Assembly (NCBI RefSeq): GCF_001905545.1
Contig: NZ_LIPD01000004.1
Span: 412,610-476,609 of the forward strand
Length of the DNA stretch: 64,000 nucleotides
Direction: 5' to 3'
From: Streptomyces sp. CB02056
GTDB taxonomy: Bacteria > Actinomycetota > Actinomycetes > Streptomycetales > Streptomycetaceae
The position numbers and the translations under genes were made by a program. Shown here piece after piece: positions 1 through 8,347 of this stretch (positions are counted from its first letter, which is position 1; each line of letters opens with the position of its first letter). The notes beneath the pieces are model-generated. The model searched no databases and was not told the origin of the DNA. It was given only the letters and a program-made list of their open reading frames with translations.

Positions 1-64
1 CGTCTCGATCGAGATCCCCGGCATGGACGGCTGGGGCGAGATGGGCGAGATCACCCCCCGGTGA
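1..64 (+). CDS. C-terminal end of an upstream gene (partial)
   Basis: Only the last 20 codons are in the window. They read ...IEIPGMDGWGEMGEITPR and stop at the TGA at 62-64. Codon third positions are G/C-rich in this frame, as expected of a real gene in this genome. The NB-ARC gene starts 71 bases further on in the same direction, so this could be its operon partner. Its function cannot be judged from the fragment. Confidence 0.4.
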   Translation, partial: VSIEIPGMDGWGEMGEITPR

Positions 65-135
65 CACCGGAGCGCCCCTCCGGCCGGGTGCCCAGCCCGT
101 AGGCTGGGGCCCGGGCGGCCGGAGGGAGCAGGCGG

Positions 136-2142
136 ATGGAGCGGCACGAGGTGGCCAGCACCGTGTCAGGCGCCACGGTGGGCGGCCATGTGGTGCAGGC
201 CGGGAGCATCGGGTCGGTGCACCTCCACCAGCCGCCGACGGTGCCGACGCCCCGTCAGGTGCGCGCGCCGCACGGCCCGTTCGTCAACCGTGAACCGGAG
301 TTCGCCGCACTGGCCGGCGCGCTGGACCGGGTCGAGGAGGGCGGACTCGGGGTCGTGGTGTTCACCGGCCTCGGCGGGGTCGGGAAGACCGAGCTGATCG
401 CCAAGTTCACCGAGCGCCACCGGGAGCGCTTCCCCGGCGGGGACCTCTACGCCGACCTGAAGGCCTACCGGCACCAGGGCGGGGTGGACCTCCCCGGGCT
501 GCTGGCCGGCTTCCTGCGCGCCCTGGGCGCCGAGCCCCCGGCCGTGGAGGCCGAGCGGTTCACGGCCTTCCGCACCGCCACCGCCGGGCGCCGGTGCCTG
601 TTCTTCCTGGACAACGTCGAGCACGCCGCGGAGGTCCGGGCGCTGCTCCCCGCCTGCGGGCTGGTGGTGGTCGCGAGCCGGCGGCGGCTGCCCGCGCTGC
701 GGATGGACGGCGCCGAGGTGCGCCGACTCGGGCCGCTGAGCGCGGCGGCGGGCGCCGAACTGGTGCGGGGCTGGGTGGGCTCCGGGCGGGGAACCGACGG
801 GGAACTGGCCGAACTGGTCGAGCTGTGCGGCGGGTTGCCGCTCGCGCTGAACGCGGTCGGGAGCCAGCTGCTGGACCGGGACAGCCTGCCGGTCGGCCGG
901 GTGGTGGCCGAACTGCACGACCGGGAGGGCAGGTTGGCGATGCTGGAGGACGAGGAGAGCGATCTCGGCGCGACGTACGACCTGGTCCACGAGCGGCTGT
1001 CGGCGCCGGGCCGGGCGCTCTACCAGCTGATCGGCGTGCACCCCGGCCCCTTCGTGTCCGCCGAACTGGCGCGGGCGGTCGGCGTCGATCGGGCCGAGCA
1101 GGCGGTCAGGGAGCTGCGTGGCGTCCACGTGCTCGACGAGGTGGTGGACGACGACGGCGAGGACCGATTCCGGGCCCACGACGTGGTGCGGTTGCACGCC
1201 TACGGCCGGACGCGGGAGCTGCCCGACCGCGCCGGGCTCCTCGCCGGCGTCGTGGCGTACTTCCGGGGCCGTGCCTCGCTCGCCGACCGGACGATGGGCA
1301 GGGACCGGCTCCGGCTGCAGGACCCGAGCGGCGACGACCTGCCCGGCTTCGCCTCCGACGCCGCGGCCCTGGAGTGGCTGTACGCCGAACGCGCCGACTT
1401 CCGCGCGGTGGTGGAGGAGGCGGCCGCGCAGGGGTGGCACGGCGAGGTGTGGCGGCTCTGCGAGTCGCTCTGGCCGCTGTACCACGGCCGCAAGCTCTAC
1501 GACGACTGGATCGCCACCCACCGGCTCGGCATCGAGTCGGCCCAGTGGGACAACCAGCCGGCCGCCGTGGTCAAGATGCGCAACCAGCTCGCCCGCGCCC
1601 ACCAGGAGCGCAAGGAGTACCGGCTCGCCGCCGAGCAGCTGGCGCTCGCCACGGAGCTGGTCCCGCTGGTGACGAACCGCCGGGTGGTCGGGGTGCTCTA
1701 CGAGACCGACGGCCTGCTCTGCCTGGCCGACGGCCGCCCGGGCGACGCGGTGGAGCGCTTCACCCTGGCCCTGGCGGAGAACCGGGGCGACGACCACGGC
1801 GAGATCGTCCAGAGCTACAACCTGGCGCAGGCGCTGATCGCCGACGGCCGTCCGGAGGAGGCGCTGACCCTGCTGGCCGAGGCCACCGCCCGGGCCGGGC
1901 GGACGCGGGACAACGACATGCTGATGAAGCTGCCGCTGGTCCGGGCCCGGGCCCACCGGGCGCTCGGGCAGCTGGACCTCGCCGTCGTCCACGCGGACGA
2001 CTGCGCCCGGCAGGCCAAGGAGCGGAACCAGTACGCGAAGGAGGCGCAGGCCCACACCCTGCTCGTCACCCTCGCCGAGGAGCTGGACGACGCGGAGCTG
2101 GCGGAGCGCAGCCGCGAGCGGCTGCGGCAGCTGGCGGGCTGA
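136..2142 (+). CDS. STAND NTPase: RHIM-like N-terminus, NB-ARC, TPR
   Basis: A 668-residue NLR-like signalling ATPase. Residues 8-30 carry a short Gly/Val-rich stretch with the core VVQAGSIG, resembling the RHIM-like amyloid signalling motifs found at the ends of bacterial NLR proteins. The NB-ARC domain follows: Walker A GLGGVGKT at 78-85, Walker B CLFFLDNV at 154-161, and the GLPLAL motif near 231-236. The C-terminal part, from about 430, is helical and TPR-like. ATG 136 follows a purine-rich GGAGGGAG. In this family a ligand is thought to bind the repeat domain, trigger ATP-dependent oligomerisation and recruit an effector through the N-terminus. No effector domain is fused here, so a separate partner is likely. 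AfsR-like regulators share NB-ARC and TPR domains but begin with a DNA-binding domain, which is absent here. Confidence 0.85.
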   Translation: MERHEVASTVSGATVGGHVVQAGSIGSVHLHQPPTVPTPRQVRAPHGPFVNREPEFAALAGALDRVEEGGLGVVVFTGLGGVGKTELIAKFTERHRERFPGGDLYADLKAYRHQGGVDLPGLLAGFLRALGAEPPAVEAERFTAFRTATAGRRCLFFLDNVEHAAEVRALLPACGLVVVASRRRLPALRMDGAEVRRLGPLSAAAGAELVRGWVGSGRGTDGELAELVELCGGLPLALNAVGSQLLDRDSLPVGRVVAELHDREGRLAMLEDEESDLGATYDLVHERLSAPGRALYQLIGVHPGPFVSAELARAVGVDRAEQAVRELRGVHVLDEVVDDDGEDRFRAHDVVRLHAYGRTRELPDRAGLLAGVVAYFRGRASLADRTMGRDRLRLQDPSGDDLPGFASDAAALEWLYAERADFRAVVEEAAAQGWHGEVWRLCESLWPLYHGRKLYDDWIATHRLGIESAQWDNQPAAVVKMRNQLARAHQERKEYRLAAEQLALATELVPLVTNRRVVGVLYETDGLLCLADGRPGDAVERFTLALAENRGDDHGEIVQSYNLAQALIADGRPEEALTLLAEATARAGRTRDNDMLMKLPLVRARAHRALGQLDLAVVHADDCARQAKERNQYAKEAQAHTLLVTLAEELDDAELAERSRERLRQLAG

Positions 2143-2186
2143 GGGGCGGTCCGGGCCGAGGGGCGGTCCGTAGCGGGCGGGCGGGG

Positions 2187-3860
2187 TCAGGGCCCGGTAC
2201 GGAAGGACACCCGGGTGCGGTCCCCGCCGGTGCGGACGGTGAGTCCGTGCTCGGGGAGGCCGGCCGGGTCGCCGCCGTCGGCGAGCCAGCAGGCCACGGC
2301 GGAGCCGAGCAGCAGCGGGTCGACGGCGGGGTCGGGGCGGCCCCAGTCCGGTTCGGCGCGGGCCTCCAGCAGCCGGCCGCCGTGCAGCCGGAGCAGGTGG
2401 CGGGCCGGGCCGAGGGCGGCCACCGCGACGGCGAGGCCGGGCAGTTCGGCGGCGGTGTCGGCGAGCCAGCGGGCGGCGGGGCGTTCGGCGTGCGCCTCGG
2501 TGCGGGCGATCACCTCGGCCGTGTAGCGGAGGGCGTCGCCCGGGTGCTCGTCGGTGAGGGCGTGGAAGCCGCGCGGGGTGTGGTCGTCCGGGTGGAAGGG
2601 GTAGCGCCGCAGGCTCACCTCGGTCCCCTCGGTGCTGCCCTCGACGTCGTACGCGGTGGGCCACTCGGCGGCCCCGGGGCAGGGGACGGGCCTGGGGTAG
2701 GGCGGCAGGGCCGGTTCGTCCCCGGGCTCGTCCAGGCCGTCCAGGAAGGAGTAGAGCAGCGGGCGCAGCAGCCGGGCGGATTCGCCGCGGTGGGCGAGTG
2801 AGCGGTCGGTGATCTCGCGCAGGCCGGCCGGGGCCTCGGCGAGGGCCTGTTCGAGCTGGGCGGCGAGGTCCCCGTCCGGGTCGAGGACGGGGGCGGCCTG
2901 GCCGAAGGCGTAGCTGGGGGAGCGCGGGTCGAGTTCGGCGGCGCCGGTGGCGACGAGCATGGTGCGGTGTTCCAGGGCGGCGCCGTAGACGGTGACCGAG
3001 CCGTGGTCGCCGATCACGCAGTCGGCGGCGACGAGCGCGGCCTGCCAGCCCTGGTGGGGCGGGATCAGGCGCAGGCCCATCCGGCGGGCGTCGTCGAGCA
3101 GCGCCCCGGGGGCGTGGCGGCTCCACACGTTGGGGTGCAGGACGACGGCCACCGTGTACTCGTCGGCGGGCAGTTGGCGGACGAGCCGCCGGGGCAGGTC
3201 GGGGTGGCGGCCGAATAACGAGTGCTCGCTCCAGGTGGAGCTGACGACGACGAGCCGTCGGCCGCCGACGGCGCCGAGCGCGGCGCGGTAGCCGTCCCGG
3301 GAGCGCCGGCTGGCGAGCATCCGGTCGAAGCACGGGTCGCCGACCACCCGGGCGACGTCCAGGGCCTCGGGGCAGGAGGTCCGCAGCCGGTCCAGCTGTT
3401 CGGGGTGGGAGAGCCCGAGGACGTCCACGAACACCCGCCCGCGGTGGGTGAGTTCGTTGCGGGACAGGCCGGCGGCGCTGACCGTGTCGCCGGTGGACTC
3501 GGTGACCAGGCGGTTGTAGCCGGCGCCGTGCGGCAGGACGACGAGGCGGGCGTCCAGGCGGTGCATGGAGGAGTGGACGGCGCAGGCGACGGCCAGGTCG
3601 AAGCGGTGGCGGACGGCGTCGTCCCAGTCCAGCACGGTGAAGCCGGACAGGCCGTGCAGGTACTCGTCCAGGGCGCGGTCGGCGAAGACGGAACCGGGGT
3701 TGACGGTGAAGTACCACTCGATGCCGTGCGGGCTCAGCAGGGAGAGGACGTCCAGCACCCGGGTGGCCGAGGTGAGGGTGCGGGCGACCGCCAGCACGCG
3801 GGCCTTGACCGGGTCGGTGTTCCAGCGGTCGGCGGGCCAGGCATGGGGGTGGGACGGCAC
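2187..3860 (-). CDS. Putative GT-B fold transferase (CDP-glycerol glycerophosphotransferase-like)
   Basis: 557 residues, convergent with the NB-ARC gene. The N-terminal half alternates beta strands and helices (RVLAVARTLTSATRVLDVL, then VVLPHGAGYNR near 107-116). The middle contains GDPCFDRML and VVVSSTWSEHS, then DCVIGDHGSVTVYGAALEH, a GDHGS(V/A) context typical of the nucleotide-binding half of GT-B and CDP-glycerol transferase-like proteins. The last 150 residues look like a separate domain. The acceptor and product are unknown. Codon 215 is TTA (plus-strand TAA at 3216-3218), the codon read in streptomycetes by the bldA tRNA, so production is probably developmentally controlled. No signal peptide or membrane helix is visible. 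Confidence 0.55.
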   Translation of the reverse strand: MPSHPHAWPADRWNTDPVKARVLAVARTLTSATRVLDVLSLLSPHGIEWYFTVNPGSVFADRALDEYLHGLSGFTVLDWDDAVRHRFDLAVACAVHSSMHRLDARLVVLPHGAGYNRLVTESTGDTVSAAGLSRNELTHRGRVFVDVLGLSHPEQLDRLRTSCPEALDVARVVGDPCFDRMLASRRSRDGYRAALGAVGGRRLVVVSSTWSEHSLFGRHPDLPRRLVRQLPADEYTVAVVLHPNVWSRHAPGALLDDARRMGLRLIPPHQGWQAALVAADCVIGDHGSVTVYGAALEHRTMLVATGAAELDPRSPSYAFGQAAPVLDPDGDLAAQLEQALAEAPAGLREITDRSLAHRGESARLLRPLLYSFLDGLDEPGDEPALPPYPRPVPCPGAAEWPTAYDVEGSTEGTEVSLRRYPFHPDDHTPRGFHALTDEHPGDALRYTAEVIARTEAHAERPAARWLADTAAELPGLAVAVAALGPARHLLRLHGGRLLEARAEPDWGRPDPAVDPLLLGSAVACWLADGGDPAGLPEHGLTVRTGGDRTRVSFRTGP

Positions 3861-3944
3861 ATCATGATCGTACTGGCCGGGGCCGTTCGCGGCGCGCCTT
3901 CCCGAGCAGGAGTCAGCAGGTCGGGCAGGGGTCGGCGGGACGGG

Positions 3945-4328
3945 TCAGCCCACTGCCGCGCTGGGCTCGTGGTGCTCGGCGGCGGCGCACTCGTCGAGGA
4001 GGGGGCGCATGGCCTCGTCCACGAGCCGGTAGCGCACCACTCGTCCGTCCCGGTCGCCGGTGACCACGCCGGCCGTGCGGAGCAGCCGCAGGGCCTGGGA
4101 GACGGCGGGGTCGCGCATGCCGGTGGCCACCGCGAGGTCGCTGACGGCGAGCGGGCCGGCCCGGTGGAGGGCGAGCAGCAGGGCGAGCCGTCCGGGGTCG
4201 GCGAGCAGGGAGAACCGCTCGGCCCAGGACCGGACGTGCGCGGGGTCGCCGATCGCGGCGATGGCCTCGCAGACCCGGTGCCCGTCGATGGTGCGGTGGC
4301 CCGCGCGGTCGGCCGGTACGAGATGCAT
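3945..4328 (-). CDS. ArsR/SmtB-family metal-responsive repressor
   Basis: 127 residues with one winged helix-turn-helix: LADPGRLALLLAL, then the HTH around VSDLAVATGMRDPAVSQALRLL (about 62-83) and a wing with DGRVVRYRL. His residues lie at the N-terminus (positions 2 and 11) and near the C-terminus (EHHE), as in actinobacterial nickel/cobalt sensors of the NmtR/KmtR type. The gene is divergent from a nickel/cobalt transporter, which supports a Ni/Co-sensing role, but the metal specificity is inferred from this context. Two palindromes between the genes are candidate operators. Confidence 0.8.
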   Translation of the reverse strand: MHLVPADRAGHRTIDGHRVCEAIAAIGDPAHVRSWAERFSLLADPGRLALLLALHRAGPLAVSDLAVATGMRDPAVSQALRLLRTAGVVTGDRDGRVVRYRLVDEAMRPLLDECAAAEHHEPSAAVG

Positions 4329-4340
4329 GCGGACATTCTT

Positions 4341-4380
4341 GCAGGCGGTCGCCTGTGATCCTGGACACCTGCGCAGGTGC
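4341..4380. promoter_or_regulatory. Candidate ArsR operator palindromes
   Basis: Two dyads lie just upstream of the arsR start. The first is GCAGGCggtcGCCTGT (4341-4356). The second is the perfect 14-bp palindrome CACCTGCGCAGGTG (4366-4379). They sit between divergent arsR and the transporter leader, where an autoregulatory ArsR site is expected. Binding is inferred. Confidence 0.4.
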
Positions 4381-4404
4381 GCAGCCTTGCACGGGTCGGG
4401 GCGC

Positions 4405-4610
4405 GGCCCCTACGGTGTTCCCCGCCGTGGTGCTCGGGAAGACCGGTGACGGACCCTCAGGGGTCCCAGCCCGGAGCGGCCCTCGCCACTGTGATCGGGT
4501 CGTTCCTCCGCCCGCGGAGGAACGTCGTCCGTGCCCACGGAGCCACTGGGTGCCTCGCGCACCTGGGAAGGCGGGCACGGGTATCCCGTCAGCCAGGAGA
4601 CCGGCCACGG
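4405..4610 (+). ncRNA. Cobalamin (B12) riboswitch
   Basis: The leader of the transporter gene carries the conserved blocks of the cobalamin riboswitch in order: a GGTG...GGGAAGACCGGTG segment (4414-4448), a CCCTCGCCACTGTGA block (4479-4495), and the B12 box AGCCAGGAGACCGGCC at 4591-4606, about 50 bases before the start codon. Adenosylcobalamin binding would be expected to reduce expression of the downstream transporter, linking metal import to B12 supply. The edges are approximate. Confidence 0.9.
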
Positions 4611-4654
4611 CATCTCACGAGGTTTTCCACGAGGTGCTGGAGCGTGATCCGCAG

Positions 4655-5770
4655 ATGACCCTGCCCGAAACCGTTGCCGCCGGCGCGAAGCCGGCCCCTT
4701 CCGTGCTGCCCAGCTTCAGATGGCGGCGCGAGGACACCGTCCGTACGGCCGGGCTGATGGCGGTGATCGTGGCCATGCACGTGGTGGCCTTCGGCACGCT
4801 GATCTTCCTGGTCGCGCCCGAGCGGTACGCGGTCGGTACCCAGGTCTTCGGGGTGGGCCTCGGCATCACCGCGTACACCCTCGGCATGCGGCACGCCTTC
4901 GACGCCGACCACATCGCGGTGATCGACAACACCACCCGCAAGCTGATGGCGGACGGCAAGCGGCCGGTCTCGGTGGGCTTCTGGTTCGCCCTCGGGCACT
5001 CCTCGATGGTGGTGCTGATGGCCGCCCTGGTGGCGGGCGGCGCGCAGCTGGCGAACACACTGATGGACGACGAGTCGGCCACCCACAAGTGGCTGGGCGT
5101 GATCGGGACGACCACCTCCGGCGTGTTCCTCTACCTGATCGGTGCGCTCAACCTGGCGGCGCTGCTCGGCATCCTCAGGGTGTTCCGCTCGATGCGGGCC
5201 GGGAAGTTCGACGAGAAGGAGCTGGAGGCGCACCTCGACTCGCGCGGCTTCATGGCCCGGGTGCTGAACCGGGCGACCCGTTCGATCACCCGGCCGGGGC
5301 AGATGTTCCCGGTGGGCATGGTGCTGGGCCTGGGCTTCGACACCGCGACCGAGGTCACCCTGATGGTGATGGCCGGCTCGGGCGCGGCCTCCGGGCTGCC
5401 CTGGTACGCGATCGTCTGCCTGCCGCTGCTGTTCGCGGCGGGGATGAGCCTGTTCGACACCCTGGACGGGACGTTCATGAACTTCGCGTACCAGTGGGCC
5501 TTCGCCAACCCGGTCCGGAAGGTGTACTACAACCTGACCATCACGGGTCTGTCGATCGCGGTGGCCTTCATCATCGGCACCATCGAGCTGGTCGGGGTGC
5601 TGCACGAGAAGCTCGACCTGACCGACCCGGTCACCGGGTTCGTCGCGGACATCTCGCTGGACAACGTGGGCTACGCCATCGCCGGGCTGTTCGTGGTCGT
5701 CTGGGCGATCGCGATCGGGTACTGGAAGCTCGCCCGGGTCGAGCAGCGCTGGACGCCCGAGGGCTCCTGA
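4655..5770 (+). CDS. NiCoT-family nickel/cobalt permease
   Basis: A 371-residue polytopic membrane protein of the HoxN/NixA/NhlF family (TC 2.A.52). The family signature RHAFDADHIAVIDN lies at about 79-92 in the second membrane segment, with the LGHSS motif near 113-117 and GFDTATEVTL in the second half. About eight hydrophobic segments are visible. ATG 4655 was chosen because the frame upstream runs into the riboswitch. GGAG lies 12 bases before it, and GTG 4634 is a possible alternative. The cobalamin riboswitch points to cobalt as the main cargo for B12 synthesis, with nickel possible. A terminator hairpin follows. Confidence 0.9.
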   Translation: MTLPETVAAGAKPAPSVLPSFRWRREDTVRTAGLMAVIVAMHVVAFGTLIFLVAPERYAVGTQVFGVGLGITAYTLGMRHAFDADHIAVIDNTTRKLMADGKRPVSVGFWFALGHSSMVVLMAALVAGGAQLANTLMDDESATHKWLGVIGTTTSGVFLYLIGALNLAALLGILRVFRSMRAGKFDEKELEAHLDSRGFMARVLNRATRSITRPGQMFPVGMVLGLGFDTATEVTLMVMAGSGAASGLPWYAIVCLPLLFAAGMSLFDTLDGTFMNFAYQWAFANPVRKVYYNLTITGLSIAVAFIIGTIELVGVLHEKLDLTDPVTGFVADISLDNVGYAIAGLFVVVWAIAIGYWKLARVEQRWTPEGS

Positions 5771-5792
5771 GCCGAGCGGCCCGGCCGCCCGC

Positions 5793-5820
5793 GGCGCCTC
5801 CCCGAGTCCGGGGAGGCGCC
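5793..5820. terminator. Bidirectional terminator hairpin
   Basis: A perfect 11-bp stem (GGCGCCTCCCC / GGGGAGGCGCC) with a 6-base loop, lying between the convergent ends of the permease gene and the L33 gene. Confidence 0.7.
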
Positions 5821-5836
5821 GTTCGCGTGTCCGGGG

Positions 5837-6001
5837 TCAGCGCTCCTCGCGGAAGTCGACGTGCCGGCCCGCGGCCGGGTCGTACTTGCGCAGGACCATC
5901 CGGTCCGGGTCGTTGCGGCGGTTCTTGCGGGTCACGTAGGTGAAGCCGGTGCCGGCGGTGGAGCGGAGCCTGATCACCGGGCGCAGTTCGCTGCGGGCCA
6001 T
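5837..6001 (-). CDS. rpmG: 50S ribosomal protein L33, zinc-independent paralogue
   Basis: 54 residues starting [17 protein letters not shown]. It is recognisably L33 ([23 protein letters not shown]) but has no cysteine, so it lacks the zinc ribbon of the C+ form. Such C- paralogues replace the zinc-containing protein during zinc starvation. ATG 6001 gives the standard L33 length, although the frame stays open further upstream. It is transcribed divergently from the L28 operon, with a Zur-like box between them. Confidence 0.93.
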   Translation of the reverse strand: MARSELRPVIRLRSTAGTGFTYVTRKNRRNDPDRMVLRKYDPAAGRHVDFREER

Positions 6002-6071
6002 GGGACGTCCTCCTGGGGTCTGGGGGTCGGGGTCTCGGGGTCCGGTCCGAGGGGTTGGCTCGAACCGTACA

Positions 6072-6100
6072 TCGAAATGGAAGTCATTTTCATCTGGTGT
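6072..6100. promoter_or_regulatory. Putative Zur box
   Basis: The AT-rich dyad TGGAAGTCATTTTCA (6078-6092), in a locally A/T-rich patch, resembles the actinobacterial Zur operator (TGAAAATGATTTTCA type). It lies between the divergent L33 and L28 genes, where one site could control both directions. All flanking genes encode zinc-sparing proteins. Zur binding is inferred. Confidence 0.7.
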
Positions 6101-6145
6101 AACGTGAGCCCGGTCCTGCCCATTCCCGGACGCCAGGGAGCACCC

Positions 6146-6382
6146 ATGTCCGCCCGCTGCCAACTCACCGGCCGCCGGCCCGGCTTCGGCAACGCGATCT
6201 CGCACTCGCACCGCCGCACCGGCCGCCGCTTCGACCCCAACATCCAGCGCAAGCGCTACTGGCTGCCCGGCGAGGGCCGGTACGTCCGGCTGGCGCTGAG
6301 CGCCAAGGGCATCCGCACCGTCGACGCGATCGGCATCGAGGCCGCCGTCGCCCGCATCCGCGCCCGGGGGGAGAAGGTCTGA
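6146..6382 (+). CDS. rpmB: 50S ribosomal protein L28, zinc-independent paralogue
   Basis: 78 residues beginning [16 protein letters not shown]. The L28 core ([16 protein letters not shown]) is intact, but the CxxC pairs of the zinc form are missing, with one isolated Cys at position 5. It is the first gene of a rightward operon. GGGAG precedes ATG 6146 by several bases. Its stop codon overlaps the S14 start by one base (TGATG), so the two are translationally coupled. Confidence 0.93.
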   Translation: MSARCQLTGRRPGFGNAISHSHRRTGRRFDPNIQRKRYWLPGEGRYVRLALSAKGIRTVDAIGIEAAVARIRARGEKV

Positions 6383-6687
6383 TGGCCAAGCAGAGCAAGA
6401 TCGCCAAGAACGAGCGGCGGCGCGCCGTCGTCGCCCGCTACGCCGAGCGCCGGGCCGAGCTCAAGCGGACCATCGCCCACCCCGGCACCGGCCCCGCCGA
6501 GCGCGCCGCCGCCCAGGCCGAGCTCGCCCGCCAGCCGCGCGACGCCAGCGCCACCCGGGTCCGCAACCGGGACGCCGTGGACGGCCGGCCCCGCGGCTAC
6601 CTGCGGGCCTTCGGCCTCTCCCGGGTCAACCTGCGCGCCCACGCCCACGCCGGGCACCTGCCCGGCGTCCGCAAGGCGAGCTGGTGA
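6382..6687 (+). CDS. rpsN: 30S ribosomal protein S14, zinc-independent long form
   Basis: 101 residues, the long C- form of S14 with no zinc-binding cysteines. [14 protein letters not shown] at the start and [27 protein letters not shown] in the C-terminal half are diagnostic. It overlaps L28 by one base and the next gene by four (GTGA). It is expected to replace zinc-binding S14 in ribosomes made under zinc limitation. Confidence 0.94.
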   Translation: MAKQSKIAKNERRRAVVARYAERRAELKRTIAHPGTGPAERAAAQAELARQPRDASATRVRNRDAVDGRPRGYLRAFGLSRVNLRAHAHAGHLPGVRKASW

Positions 6688-7859
6688 GCGCCGTGGACGG
6701 GACCAGGCTGCCGGTGGTGGTCGTCGCCGGCCTGCACGCGGAGCAGCGCCGGGCCGCCGTCGAGGAACTGGCGGCGGCCGCGGTGGACGCCGTGGTCCTG
6801 CACCACGACCTGCGGGACGCCGCGCTCGGCACCGTCCGCCGCGAGCTGCGCGACGCCGCCGGGGCCTTCGACGTGGCCGACGTCCCGCTGGCGAACGACT
6901 GCCCGTGCTGCGCCCTGCGCGAGGACCTGCTGCCCCGGCTGCTGGAGATCGCCGACGGCGGCCGGTACGGACTGGCGATCGTCGAACTGTGGGGCGGCAG
7001 CGACCCGCACCCCGCGGTCGAGGTGATCGCCGGGGGAGAGGTGGACGGGCGGCCGCTCGACGACGCCGTCGAACTGGCGGGCGTGGTCACCGCCGTCGAC
7101 CCGGACCGGCTGGTCGGCGAGCTCTCCGTCCCCGACGACCTGGCGGAGCACGGCGAGCAGACCGCCTCGCGCGACGACCGGACCCGCGCCGAGGCGCTCG
7201 CCCACCAGATCGAGTACGCCGGCACGCTCGCCGTGCCGCGCGCCGCGGCGCACGCGCCGGGGCTCGCCCTCCTGCGCCAGCTGCACGCCACCGCCCGGAC
7301 CGTCCGGCTCGGCACCGGCGCGCTCACCCGGGCCGCGCTCGGCGGCTTCGACGTGGCCGCCGCCCGCGACCGGGTCAACCCGGCGCTCGCGCTGCTGCCG
7401 CAGGAGCGGGACGAGGCGGGCGTCGCCACCCTGCTGTGGGAGCGCCGCCGACCGCTCCACCCCGAGCGGCTGCACCGGGCGCTGGAACTGCTCGTCCCGG
7501 CGGCGCAGCGCAGCCGCGGCCGGTTCTGGCTGGCCAACCGGCCCGATCTGATACTCGCCTGGGACGCCGCCGGGGCGAACCTCGCGGTCGAGGAGTGCGG
7601 GCCCTGGCTCACCTCTCTGCCCGACGCGGCCTGGGAGCTCTACCCGCCCGCGCGCCGGGCCGCCGCCGCCCTCGACTGGCACCCCCGGCACGGCGACCGG
7701 GTGCAGCAGCTCAGCTTCACCGCCGAGGGGCTGGACGTCGACGGCATCACCGACCTGCTCGACTCCTGCCTGCTCACCGACGCCGAACTCGCCGCCGGCG
7801 AACCCGGCTGGAAGGCCCTGCCGGACGCCTTCCAGGACCTGCTCGACCCCGTCCACTGA
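6684..7859 (+). CDS. CobW/COG0523-like protein with lost GTPase motifs
   Basis: 391 residues. The CxCC metal motif of COG0523 proteins is present ([13 protein letters not shown], about 72-84), as are family landmarks such as VELWGGSDP and [11 protein letters not shown] and a C-terminal CobW_C-like region ([17 protein letters not shown]). The P-loop is not: the first strand is followed by [10 protein letters not shown] instead of GxxGxGKT, and no NKxD motif follows QIEYA. It is therefore predicted not to hydrolyse GTP and may only bind or carry metal. It lies inside the zinc-sparing ribosomal operon, coupled to S14 by a GTGA overlap. A zinc-chaperone or scaffold role is inferred. Confidence 0.8.
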   Translation: MSAVDGTRLPVVVVAGLHAEQRRAAVEELAAAAVDAVVLHHDLRDAALGTVRRELRDAAGAFDVADVPLANDCPCCALREDLLPRLLEIADGGRYGLAIVELWGGSDPHPAVEVIAGGEVDGRPLDDAVELAGVVTAVDPDRLVGELSVPDDLAEHGEQTASRDDRTRAEALAHQIEYAGTLAVPRAAAHAPGLALLRQLHATARTVRLGTGALTRAALGGFDVAAARDRVNPALALLPQERDEAGVATLLWERRRPLHPERLHRALELLVPAAQRSRGRFWLANRPDLILAWDAAGANLAVEECGPWLTSLPDAAWELYPPARRAAAALDWHPRHGDRVQQLSFTAEGLDVDGITDLLDSCLLTDAELAAGEPGWKALPDAFQDLLDPVH

Positions 7860-7873
7860 AGGAGCGCCCTCCC

Positions 7874-8110
7874 GTGCGCAAACGATCCGCCCCGCCGAAG
7901 CCCCGGCCCAACCCGCTGCTCGCGGCGGGCATCGAGTACATCGACTACAAGGACACCGACCTGCTGCGCCGCTTCGTCTCCGACCGCGGCAAGATCCGCG
8001 GCCGCCGGGTCACCCGGCTCACCGCCGAGCAGCAGCGGGCGGTGGCCCGGGCGATCAAGAACGCCCGGGAGACGGCCCTCCTGCCGTACGCCTCGGGCGC
8101 CACCCGCTAG
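7874..8110 (+). CDS. rpsR: 30S ribosomal protein S18, zinc-independent paralogue
   Basis: 78 residues from GTG 7874, with AAGGAG 8-9 bases upstream and only 14 bases after the CobW-like gene. The S18 core [20 protein letters not shown] and the ending [10 protein letters not shown] are diagnostic. Zinc-ligand cysteines of the common actinobacterial S18 are absent (no Cys at all). Confidence 0.93.
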   Translation: MRKRSAPPKPRPNPLLAAGIEYIDYKDTDLLRRFVSDRGKIRGRRVTRLTAEQQRAVARAIKNARETALLPYASGATR

Positions 8111-8158
8111 CGCCGCCCGACGACGCGTTCGACCACACCACCCGAGAAGGAGCCCGCG

Positions 8159-8332
8159 ATGGCCGTACCCAAGCGCAAGACCTCCCGCAGCAACACCCGG
8201 CACCGCCGGGCCCAGTGGCGGGCGACGCCCCCGAAGCTGGTCGCGATCACCCTGAACGGCCGGGAGATGCTCGTCCCGCAGAACCTCGTCCCGGCGTACC
8301 GGCGGGGTCTGCTCGACCCGGACGGGCAGTAG
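8159..8332 (+). CDS. rpmF: 50S ribosomal protein L32, zinc-independent paralogue
   Basis: 57 residues beginning [20 protein letters not shown], which is L32. The C-terminal part, where zinc-binding L32 has two CxxC pairs, has no cysteine. GAGAAGGAG precedes ATG 8159. It is the last gene of the zinc-starvation operon, followed by a strong terminator. Confidence 0.92.
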   Translation: MAVPKRKTSRSNTRHRRAQWRATPPKLVAITLNGREMLVPQNLVPAYRRGLLDPDGQ

Positions 8333-8347
8333 GCGCGACGGGAGGAA

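Noticed and set aside
166..3717. An 1183-residue open frame on the minus strand across the NB-ARC and transferase genes
   Set aside because: It is antisense to a clear NB-ARC gene and is Arg/Pro-rich with no domain. Long antisense frames are common in DNA this GC-rich.
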